Positions 5,611 to 11,923 of a DNA stretch of 13,630 nucleotides are shown here, piece after piece. The position numbers and the translations under genes are program-made. This DNA comes from Actinomycetes bacterium (GTDB lineage: Bacteria; Actinomycetota; Actinomycetes; Mycobacteriales; Mycobacteriaceae), in assembly GCA_023404955.1 (NCBI GenBank), contig JAEXZY010000140.1, forward strand, positions 1-13,630. Direction: 5' to 3'. Every line of letters begins with the position of its first letter. Position 1 is the stretch's first letter. Under the pieces are notes generated by a model that was given only the letters and a program-made list of their open reading frames with translations, did not search any database and was not told where the DNA came from.

Positions 5611-6864
5611 ATCGACCTGAAAGTGCTGCGAGAAAACCCTGACGCGGTGCGGGCATCCCAGCGGGCCCGGGGTGAAGATCCCGGCCTCGTCGACGCTCTG
5701 ACCGAGGCTGATGTCGCCCGTCGTGCCGCGATCTCTGAGGCCGACACCCTGCGGGCCGAGCAGAAGTCGGCCAGCAAGGCGGTGGGCAAGGCCTCCCCCG
5801 ACGAGCGCCCGGCGCTGCTGGCCGCTGCCAAGGAGCTCGCCGAGCGCGTGCGGACCGCCGAGGCGGCGCAGGCCGAGGCCGAGAAAGCTTTCACCGCGGC
5901 CCACATGGCCATCGCGAACGTCGTCATCGACGGGGTGCCGGCCGGCGGTGAGGACGCGTTCGTGGTCCTCGACACGGTGGGCGAACCTCGTGCGCTGGAG
6001 AATCCCAAGGATCACTTGGACCTCGGTGAGTCGCTCGGGCTGATCGACATGGACCGCGGGGCCAAGGTGTCGGGGTCGCGGTTCTACTTCCTCACCGGCT
6101 ACGGCGCGCTGCTGCAGCTGGCCCTGTTCCAGCTCGCCGTCCGAACCGCCACCGAGAACGGCTTCACGTTGATGATCCCGCCGGTGCTGGTGCGCCCGGA
6201 GATCATGGCCGGCACCGGGTTCCTCGGTGCCCACGCCGACGAGGTGTATCACCTCGCCGATGACGACATGTACCTCGTCGGCACGTCCGAGGTGCCGCTC
6301 GCGGGCTACCACGCCGACGAGATCCTCGACCTGTCGGACGGGCCGCGCCGCTACGCCGGGTGGTCGTCGTGCTTCCGGCGCGAGGCGGGCAGCTACGGCA
6401 AGGACACCCGCGGCATCATCCGGGTGCACCAGTTCGACAAGATCGAGGGCTTCGTCTATTGCAAGCCCGAGGACGCCGAGGCCGAGCACGAGCGACTGCT
6501 GGGGTGGCAGCGCCAGATGCTCGCCCACATCGAGGTGCCCTACCGGGTGATCGACATCGCCGCGGGTGACCTCGGATCGTCGGCCGCCCGCAAGTTCGAC
6601 TGCGAGGCGTGGGTGCCCACCCAGCAGACCTACCGGGAGCTGACGTCGACCTCGAACTGCACCACGTTCCAGGCCCGTCGGCTGGCGGTTCGTTACCGCG
6701 ACGACAACGGCAAGCCGCAGACCGCCGCGACGTTGAACGGAACGCTGGCGACGACGCGCTGGCTGGTCGCCATCCTGGAGAACCATCAGCAGCCCGACGG
6801 CAGCGTCCGGGTGCCGCAGGCCCTGGTGCCCTACCTGGGCACCGAGGTGCTCACCCCGAGTTAG
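5608..6864 (+). CDS. serS: Seryl-tRNA synthetase
   Basis: SerS charges tRNA-Ser (and tRNA-Sec where present) with serine in the cytoplasm. The 418-residue length is that of bacterial SerS. The N-terminal helical arm (about 30-105, Ala/Glu/Lys-rich coiled coil) reaches to the long variable arm of the tRNA. The class II catalytic core follows, with motif 2 in FRREAGSYGKDTRG (256-269) and IRVHQFDKIE. Motif 3 includes ELTSTSNCTTFQARR (344-358) and LNGTLATTRWLVAILEN (376-391), which hold the serine and ATP residues. I set the start at the GTG 5608-5610, since VIDLKVLRENPDAVR is the conserved N-terminus; upstream in-frame codons are Cys-rich and implausible. It is divergent from the septum-formation gene, and its TAG overlaps the TAA of the convergent next gene. 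Confidence 0.98.
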   Translation: MIDLKVLRENPDAVRASQRARGEDPGLVDALTEADVARRAAISEADTLRAEQKSASKAVGKASPDERPALLAAAKELAERVRTAEAAQAEAEKAFTAAHMAIANVVIDGVPAGGEDAFVVLDTVGEPRALENPKDHLDLGESLGLIDMDRGAKVSGSRFYFLTGYGALLQLALFQLAVRTATENGFTLMIPPVLVRPEIMAGTGFLGAHADEVYHLADDDMYLVGTSEVPLAGYHADEILDLSDGPRRYAGWSSCFRREAGSYGKDTRGIIRVHQFDKIEGFVYCKPEDAEAEHERLLGWQRQMLAHIEVPYRVIDIAAGDLGSSAARKFDCEAWVPTQQTYRELTSTSNCTTFQARRLAVRYRDDNGKPQTAATLNGTLATTRWLVAILENHQQPDGSVRVPQALVPYLGTEVLTPS

Positions 6865-7205
6865 CGGCCGTCCAGGAGTTCGTCGAGCAGGTCGACGAAG
6901 TCGTCCGGATGCACGGGCGTGCACGCGGGCCGCGGGAAGGCGCCGCGGACGTCGAGGGTGACGAGCGTGGACTTGCGCGGCCGGTTCACATCGAGGGGGA
7001 GCCAGCATCGTAAGTCGGTGCCCCACAGCCGAAACCGTGACATGAACAGCCCCAGCGGGCTGACCTGATAACCGCGGATGTCGCGCAACGGGATGATCTT
7101 CGAGGTGCCCGACGGGAAGTGGTAGCGGCGCAGCGTCAGCGCCTCGCGGTCGAGTTGGATGAGCCCGTCGTCGTAGAACGGGCTCGAGACGGCGCCGGTG
7201 CTCAC
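6861..7205 (-). CDS. Conserved mycobacterial protein of unknown function (Rv3819-like)
   Basis: This is a 114-residue protein made mostly of short alternating strands (GLIQLDREALTLRRYHF, SKIIPLRDIRGYQV, LVTLDVRG) with a C-terminal helix (HPDDFVDLLDELL). The pattern resembles a small PH-like fold of bacterial DUFs, but that is only an impression; there is no membrane segment. The start is the GTG at 7203-7205, which overlaps the TGA of the MBL-Rieske gene (GTGA), so the two are translationally coupled and probably act together. The longer frame starting at 7268 lies inside the upstream gene and is unlikely. Its stop overlaps that of serS. I recall a protein of this type beside the Rieske gene in M. 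tuberculosis (Rv3818-Rv3819). Confidence 0.82.
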   Translation of the reverse strand: MSTGAVSSPFYDDGLIQLDREALTLRRYHFPSGTSKIIPLRDIRGYQVSPLGLFMSRFRLWGTDLRCWLPLDVNRPRKSTLVTLDVRGAFPRPACTPVHPDDFVDLLDELLDGR

Positions 7206-8764
7206 AGCTTCTGCGACCTCAGCTCGTGGCCCTTGGTGGTCAGGCACCGGCCGTTGTCCAGATTCCACTGCCAGCCGTGCAGATTGCAGGTCAGTGTGTT
7301 GCCTTCCACCACACCGAATTTCGACAGATCAGCTTTCAGGTGTGGGCAGCGCCGCTGGATCTCCCAGCCGTCCACCGTGATCGACGCGGTGTCGTCGTGC
7401 GCCTCGGCGAACCAGCCGTCCGCGTAGGCGATGCGCTCGTCGGTCAGACACTTGAAGAACGTGTACAGGTACTCGTTGTATCCGCCGACGCGCCAAGCCC
7501 GGAACCGGGTGGACAAGAAGATGGTGTTCACCCAGTCCGGTTCCCGGTCACGAACGACGGTGCGCACCAACTCGGCCGGTATCTCGAAGCCGTACCGGAA
7601 CTTCTCGTCCGGAATGGCCTCGCGGACAGCACGTTTGGGGAAGTCCAGCACTACCGTTTCTGCGCTCGGTCCTGGCCCCAGCCGCAGTTCGACGGGGTAA
7701 CCGATTCCGTCGCAGATCTGGTCCGAGGCGCTCATGATGGGCTCGAAGAGCTTCCGCAGCGGTTCCAGCAGTGGTTCGCCGGCCGCGGGTGCCCAGGAGG
7801 CTTTCTCGGCGGCCAGCACGGGGGCCATCCGCTCCGCGTACGCGGCGATGTAGTCGGCCTTGCCGGTGGTGAAGATCGCGCGCGCCTCGTCGTCGGGCAC
7901 CGGGTGGGTCAGCGAATCCAGTTGCGAGCCCGTGAAATCGGCCGCTGAGCCCGGAATCATCAACAGTCCGCCGGTGTGCCCGTGCGCAGCCATTTGATCG
8001 AGGAACACGACCTGGTCGGGGAAGATGTTCGCCGGGTCGCCGTGGTCGTCGTTGAGGTCGCGCAGCTCCGGATCGAGGAAGCAGGGCGGACCCGCCGACG
8101 GCACCACCCACGTAGCGCCGACCTGCGCGATGTACTGCCGGCACCGGTCCATCTGGCGCTGACGCTTCTGCACGCCGAACGCGTGCTTGGCCCGCTCGGG
8201 CATGTCGTAGACCATCGGGTACCAGATCGCCCCGGAGTACTGCAGCATGTGCACGTCGATCTCGCCGAAGTCGGCGGCCAGCACGTCGAGGTCGACCGGC
8301 CGGGCGTCGTTCATGTTGAACGCGACCGTCTCCCCGTCCGAGACCACCAGGCCCGAGTCGCCGATGGGGCCGTCCGCGGGGGCACGCAGCGCGATGATCA
8401 TCACGTCGAGATCGCCCTTGGGCCCGCTGACGCGGTGCTTCACCGAGTCGGTGGTCTCGAAGAACTGGTGGAAGCCGAGCTTCTCCAGCTCGCGGCGCAG
8501 ATCGGGCACCGGGTAGTCCGGCAGCAGCACCACCGCGTCCTTGTTGACGTGGTCGCCCAGGATCACCGGGTCGAAGTGGTCCTTGTGCAGGTGCGACACG
8601 TAGAGGTAGTCCACGTCGCCCAGCGCCGCCCAGTCCAACTGGCTGTTGTCGGGGAACGGGAACCACGAGGCGAAGTACGCCGGGGTCACCCACGGGTCGC
8701 ACAGGATGCTCCCGGCCGTGGTGTCGATGCGGAAGCCGGCGTGCCCGACACTGGTGACCTGCAC
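7202..8764 (-). CDS. Metallo-beta-lactamase fold / C-terminal Rieske [2Fe-2S] fusion protein (Rv3818-like)
   Basis: This 520-residue cytoplasmic protein begins with an MBL-fold hydrolase domain of the UlaG/NAPE-PLD-like type. Visible pieces are SVGHAGFRIDT and ILCDPW near the N-terminus, the metal motif HLHKDH (H58, H60, D62, H63), and FNMND (149-153). A long middle region (200-440) follows. A Rieske domain closes the protein, with ligands C473 and H475 (RRCPHLK) and C493 and H496 (TCNLHGW), spaced CxH-17-CxxH. The domain order is MBL then Rieske; in CMP-N-acetylneuraminate hydroxylase, as I recall, Rieske comes first. An oxygenase or redox hydrolase is plausible, but the substrate is unknown. 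The start is the GTG at 8762-8764, with GAGGGG five nt upstream; the longer frame to 8863 runs into the preceding gene. It is the second gene of a three-gene minus-strand operon. Confidence 0.9.
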   Translation of the reverse strand: MQVTSVGHAGFRIDTTAGSILCDPWVTPAYFASWFPFPDNSQLDWAALGDVDYLYVSHLHKDHFDPVILGDHVNKDAVVLLPDYPVPDLRRELEKLGFHQFFETTDSVKHRVSGPKGDLDVMIIALRAPADGPIGDSGLVVSDGETVAFNMNDARPVDLDVLAADFGEIDVHMLQYSGAIWYPMVYDMPERAKHAFGVQKRQRQMDRCRQYIAQVGATWVVPSAGPPCFLDPELRDLNDDHGDPANIFPDQVVFLDQMAAHGHTGGLLMIPGSAADFTGSQLDSLTHPVPDDEARAIFTTGKADYIAAYAERMAPVLAAEKASWAPAAGEPLLEPLRKLFEPIMSASDQICDGIGYPVELRLGPGPSAETVVLDFPKRAVREAIPDEKFRYGFEIPAELVRTVVRDREPDWVNTIFLSTRFRAWRVGGYNEYLYTFFKCLTDERIAYADGWFAEAHDDTASITVDGWEIQRRCPHLKADLSKFGVVEGNTLTCNLHGWQWNLDNGRCLTTKGHELRSQKL

Positions 8765-8801
8765 AAATACCCCTCTGACGACTGCTTGCTCGCCTGCCAG
8801 C

Positions 8802-9494
8802 TTAGCCGGGCGGCGAGGGCTCGTCGTCCCACCGCCGCCGGTAGAACGCGATGCGTTCGACATCGGGATGCACCCCGTACGCGCCGAGCAGCAGCGCCTG
8901 CCAGTCGCCGCCCGGGTAGTTCCAGTCCAACGACATCGTGGCGATCGCGAGATCGGCCCACAGGTCCGCGACCCCGAGGTCGCCGAGGTCGACGTGGCCG
9001 GCGAACGAGCCGTCCTCGGCCATCAGGGTGTTGGGGGCGCAGGCGTCGCCGTGGCACACCACGAGCCGCTCGGGTGGGGGAGCGCCATCGCCGATCCAGG
9101 ACGGCGCGCCGAACGGACAGTCGGCGACGGGGAGGGAGTCGTGCAGCGCGCGCAGTCCGACACCGATGGCCCGCGCAGCGGTCTCCGGTCGGCCGCTCCA
9201 CCGCGCGTCGACGGCCGAGCGGGCGGGCAGCGCCGCGGTGCGCAGCCACCCGTGACCGCTGTCCAGAACGTCGGGAACCGTGGCATACCTGCGTGCCCAC
9301 CGCAGCCGGACCGCTTCGTCGTCGAGCAGCTGGGCCACCGGTTCCGGGTACGTCTTGACGTACTCAGCCGGGGGATGGCCGACGGCGAACGTGACCCCGC
9401 CCAGTTCGTTGATCCACACCGCGGTCGCCGGCCGACCGCCCGCGATCCGGGACACGACGGCCGGTACGGGCACCAGATGGCTCGGCGTACTCAC
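8802..9494 (-). CDS. Aminoglycoside phosphotransferase (APH)-family kinase-like protein (Rv3817-like)
   Basis: This 230-residue protein has the kinase catalytic loop VVCHGDACAPNTL (H148-G149-D150, N155) and the metal-binding VDLGDLGVADLWADLA stretch (D169 and following acidic residues) of the APH family. KTYP near residue 47 may supply the ATP lysine. At 230 residues it is rather shorter than typical APH enzymes (about 260-270), mainly at the N-lobe. The family phosphorylates hydroxyls of antibiotics, sugars or choline. The chromosomal, conserved setting argues for an endogenous substrate rather than resistance. The start is the GTG at 9492-9494; the frame continues to 9662, but that part overlaps the divergent acyltransferase. 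It sits 37 bp upstream of the MBL-Rieske gene on the same strand. Confidence 0.88.
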   Translation of the reverse strand: MSTPSHLVPVPAVVSRIAGGRPATAVWINELGGVTFAVGHPPAEYVKTYPEPVAQLLDDEAVRLRWARRYATVPDVLDSGHGWLRTAALPARSAVDARWSGRPETAARAIGVGLRALHDSLPVADCPFGAPSWIGDGAPPPERLVVCHGDACAPNTLMAEDGSFAGHVDLGDLGVADLWADLAIATMSLDWNYPGGDWQALLLGAYGVHPDVERIAFYRRRWDDEPSPPG

Positions 9495-9518
9495 GGCGAG
9501 GCCCACTGTGCCACGCAC

Positions 9519-9534
9519 TACGCTGGCGCCTGTG
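9519..9534 (+). promoter_or_regulatory. Predicted leaderless promoter (-10) of the acyltransferase operon
   Basis: TACGCT (9519-9524) fits TANNNT and is followed by exactly 7 nt before the GTG at 9532, the same geometry as at pheA. The whole divergent gap between the two start codons is only 37 bp, leaving little room for any other promoter arrangement. Confidence 0.5.
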
Positions 9535-10302
9535 GAACCGGTATACGGCACTGTCATCCAGCTCGCCCGGCTCGTCTGGCGCGCGCAGGGGCTGACGTTC
9601 ACCGTCACCGGCGTCGAGAACCTGCCCCGCACCGGCGGCGCGGTGGTCGCGATCAACCACACCAGCTACTTCGACTTCACCTTCGCCGGGTTGCCCGCCT
9701 ACCGGCAGCACCTGGGCCGCAAGGTCCGGTTCATGGCCAAGAAGGAAGTGTTCGACCACACGATCACCGGGCCGATCATGCGCAGCCTGCGCCACATCGC
9801 GGTCGACCGCGACAGCGGTGCGGCGTCATACGCCGAGGCGGTGCAGAGGCTCAAGGACGGCGAGTTCGTGGGCGTCTACCCCGAGGCCACGATCAGTCGC
9901 AGCTTCGAGATCAAGGACTTCAAGTCCGGTGCGGCCCGGATGGCGATCGACGCCGACGTGCCGATCGTGCCGCACATCGTGTGGGGCGCCCAGCGAATCT
10001 GGACCAAGGGCCATCCGAAGAAGATGTGGCGGCCCAAGGTGCCCATCTCGATCGCGGTCGGCGCACCCATCTATCCGACGTTGCCGGCCGCCGAACTGAC
10101 CGCGCTGCTGCATTCGCGGATGCAGCATCTGCTGACCGAGGTGCAGGACGCCTACGGTCCGCATCCGCCCGGCGAGTTCTGGGTGCCGCACCGCCTCGGC
10201 GGCGGCGCGCCGACCCTCGCCGAGGCCAACCGGATGGACGCCGAGGAGGCGGCCGCCAAGGCCGCCCGCCGCGCCGGGCCGTCCACCGAGGCGCCGGGGT
10301 AA
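9532..10302 (+). CDS. PlsC-type 1-acylglycerol-3-phosphate acyltransferase family protein, copy 1
   Basis: This 256-residue membrane-associated acyltransferase has block I NHTSYFD (H43 and D48, the HX4D catalytic pair), the arginine-bearing block VRFMAKKEVF (65-74), block III VYPEATISRS (115-124), and block IV PIVPHIVWG (144-152). The family transfers acyl groups from acyl-CoA or acyl-ACP to lysophosphatidate or related acceptors. Block III has YPEAT rather than the common FPEGT, as in a subgroup of actinobacterial members. The exact acceptor is unknown. The start is GTG 9532-9534, where MEPVYGTVIQLAR matches the paralogue's N-terminus. It is the first gene of a plus-strand operon, followed after 3 nt by its paralogue. 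I recall three such genes (Rv3814c-Rv3816c) in M. tuberculosis. Confidence 0.92.
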   Translation: MEPVYGTVIQLARLVWRAQGLTFTVTGVENLPRTGGAVVAINHTSYFDFTFAGLPAYRQHLGRKVRFMAKKEVFDHTITGPIMRSLRHIAVDRDSGAASYAEAVQRLKDGEFVGVYPEATISRSFEIKDFKSGAARMAIDADVPIVPHIVWGAQRIWTKGHPKKMWRPKVPISIAVGAPIYPTLPAAELTALLHSRMQHLLTEVQDAYGPHPPGEFWVPHRLGGGAPTLAEANRMDAEEAAAKAARRAGPSTEAPG

Positions 10303-10305
10303 GCC

Positions 10306-11052
10306 GTGGAACCGGTCTTCCGCTCGCTCGAGATCGCGGCGATGCTGGCGGTGCGGGCCACCGGGACGAGGATCACCTTCCGCGGGTTGGAGAACATGCC
10401 CGCTTCGGGGGGTGCCGTCATCGCCATCAACCACACGAGCTACGTCGACTGGCTGCCGGCGGCGTTGGCCGCCATGCATCGGCACCGCCGGATGCGGTTC
10501 ATGATCAAGGCCGAGATGAACGAGGTGAAGACCGTCGCCTATCTGATCAAGCACACCAAGACGATTCCGGTGGATCGAAAGGCCGGCGCCGAAGCCTACG
10601 TCCATGCCGTCGAGGCGCTGCGGGCCGGCGAGATCGTCGGGGTGTACCCCGAGGCCACCATCAGCCGGAGCTTCGAGCTCAAGGAGTTCAAGAGCGGTGC
10701 GGCCCGCATGGCCCGGGAGGCGCACGTGCCGATCGTGCCGCTGATCGTCTGGGGAGCGCAGCGGATCTGGACCAAAGACCTGCCGAGGGCTGTCGGCCGC
10801 AAGAAGATTCCCGTCACCGTCGTCGTCGGCGCACCGATCGCCCCGGACGGTGGCGTCGATGAACTCAGCGGCCGGATGAGGGAGTCGATGACCGCATTGC
10901 TGCACGACGCGCAACAGGATTACCCGGCGCCGGCCGGCGCGCCGTGGCTGCCGCGCCGGCTCGGCGGAAGCGCACCCACAGCGGTCGAAGCCGCCCGGCT
11001 GGAGGAGGCGGAGCTCGCCGAGCGGGCCCGCAGAAGGGGAGAAACCGCGTGA
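10306..11052 (+). CDS. PlsC-type acyltransferase family protein, copy 2
   Basis: This 248-residue paralogue of the preceding gene shares its N-terminus (MEPVF), block I NHTSYVD (H43, D48), MRFMIKAEM, VYPEATISRSFELKEFKSGAARMA, VPIVPLIVWGAQRIWTK and the C-terminal PRRLGGSAPT region. The two therefore arose by tandem duplication. Differences are concentrated at 45-90, near the acyl-acceptor block, which could mean different acceptors or chain lengths. The start is the GTG at 10306-10308, only 3 nt after the first copy's TAA; a GGGGT stretch just before the stop may act as ribosome site. Its TGA overlaps the start of the HAD gene (GTGA), so the three are translationally coupled. The likely role is glycerophospholipid or triacylglycerol synthesis. 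Confidence 0.92.
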   Translation: MEPVFRSLEIAAMLAVRATGTRITFRGLENMPASGGAVIAINHTSYVDWLPAALAAMHRHRRMRFMIKAEMNEVKTVAYLIKHTKTIPVDRKAGAEAYVHAVEALRAGEIVGVYPEATISRSFELKEFKSGAARMAREAHVPIVPLIVWGAQRIWTKDLPRAVGRKKIPVTVVVGAPIAPDGGVDELSGRMRESMTALLHDAQQDYPAPAGAPWLPRRLGGSAPTAVEAARLEEAELAERARRRGETA

Positions 11053-11861
11053 CGCCCGAACTGGTGGCGACCGACGTCGACGGCACTCTGCTCGACGATG
11101 ATGAGACGGTCAGCCCGCGCACCCGCGAGGCCGTGCAGGCCGTCATCGACTCCGGCGCGCAGTTCGTGCTCGCCACGGGCAGGCCGCCGCGGTGGATCAC
11201 CCCGATCGTCGACCAGCTGGGCTTCGCACCGATGGCGGTGTGCGCCAACGGCGCAGTCATCTATGACCCGTCTGCGGACCGCATCGTCAGCGCGCGCACG
11301 CTGTCGGCCGACGAGTTGGGTGAGCTCGCCGAGATCGCCGCACGGGTGATTCCCGGCGCCGGCCTTGCGGTGGAGCGGGTGGGCAGGACGGCCCATGACG
11401 CGGCGACCCCCCAGTTCGTCAGCTCGCCGGGGTACGAACACGCGTGGCTGAACCCGGACAACACCGAAGTGTCGCTGCAGGATCTGCTCAGCGCACCCGC
11501 GGTGAAGCTGCTGATCCGTAAGGCGGGTGCGCGCAGTGCCGACATGGCGGCGGCCCTGGTCGAGCACGTCGGGACTGCCGGGGACATCACGTATTCGACC
11601 AACAACGGGTTGATCGAGATCGTCCCCACCGGCATCAGCAAGGCGACCGGTATCGCGGAACTGAGTGCACCGCAGGGGATAGACGCGGCACACATCGTGA
11701 CGTTCGGCGACATGCCCAACGACGTGCCGATGCTCGCGTGGGCAGGCTTGGGCGTCGCGATGGGCAACGCCCATCCCGATGCGGTCGCCGCCGCCGACGA
11801 GGTGACGGCGACGAATGCCGAGCACGGGGTGGCGCGGGTGCTGGAGCGGTTCTGGGGCTAG
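11049..11861 (+). CDS. HAD-superfamily hydrolase, Cof-type phosphatase (Rv3813c-like)
   Basis: This 270-residue protein has the four HAD motifs: the nucleophile DVDGT (D9, D11), TGRP with T43, K198 in GISKATGI, and the acidic motif FGDMPND (D221, D225). Its large C2 cap between residues about 80 and 190 is that of the Cof subfamily, which dephosphorylates small phosphorylated metabolites such as sugar phosphates or cofactors. The start is GTG 11049-11051, overlapping the previous stop, with ribosome site AGGGGAG (11035-11041) seven nt upstream. It lies in the same operon as the two acyltransferases. That could point to a phosphate-ester step in lipid synthesis, but this is not shown, and Cof proteins are not typical phosphatidate phosphatases. 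Confidence 0.92.
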   Translation: MTPELVATDVDGTLLDDDETVSPRTREAVQAVIDSGAQFVLATGRPPRWITPIVDQLGFAPMAVCANGAVIYDPSADRIVSARTLSADELGELAEIAARVIPGAGLAVERVGRTAHDAATPQFVSSPGYEHAWLNPDNTEVSLQDLLSAPAVKLLIRKAGARSADMAAALVEHVGTAGDITYSTNNGLIEIVPTGISKATGIAELSAPQGIDAAHIVTFGDMPNDVPMLAWAGLGVAMGNAHPDAVAAADEVTATNAEHGVARVLERFWG

Positions 11862-11876
11862 CCGTACGACGATCAA

Positions 11877-11895
11877 GCGGCGAGGCACGAGCCGC
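11877..11895. terminator. Weak hairpin in the convergent gap between the HAD and amidase genes
   Basis: GCGGC (11877-11881) and GCCGC (11891-11895) can pair around a 9-nt loop in the 62-bp gap between the two convergent genes. The place is right for a bidirectional terminator, but the stem is short and has no U-run on either side. Support is weak. Confidence 0.25.
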
Positions 11896-11923
11896 GCTGA
11901 GGAGTGCGGCAATTGGGGCCAGC

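Noticed and set aside
5134..7026. A 630-residue minus-strand open frame
   Set aside because: It is antisense to serS, with no family signature and composition typical of a GC-rich shadow frame.
8802..9494. The APH-like gene as an antibiotic-resistance determinant
   Set aside because: It lies in a conserved core operon with no mobile-element context, so an endogenous role is more likely.
8646..10862. A 738-residue plus-strand open frame
   Set aside because: It overlaps four well-supported genes in other frames and is dominated by Arg, Gly and His.
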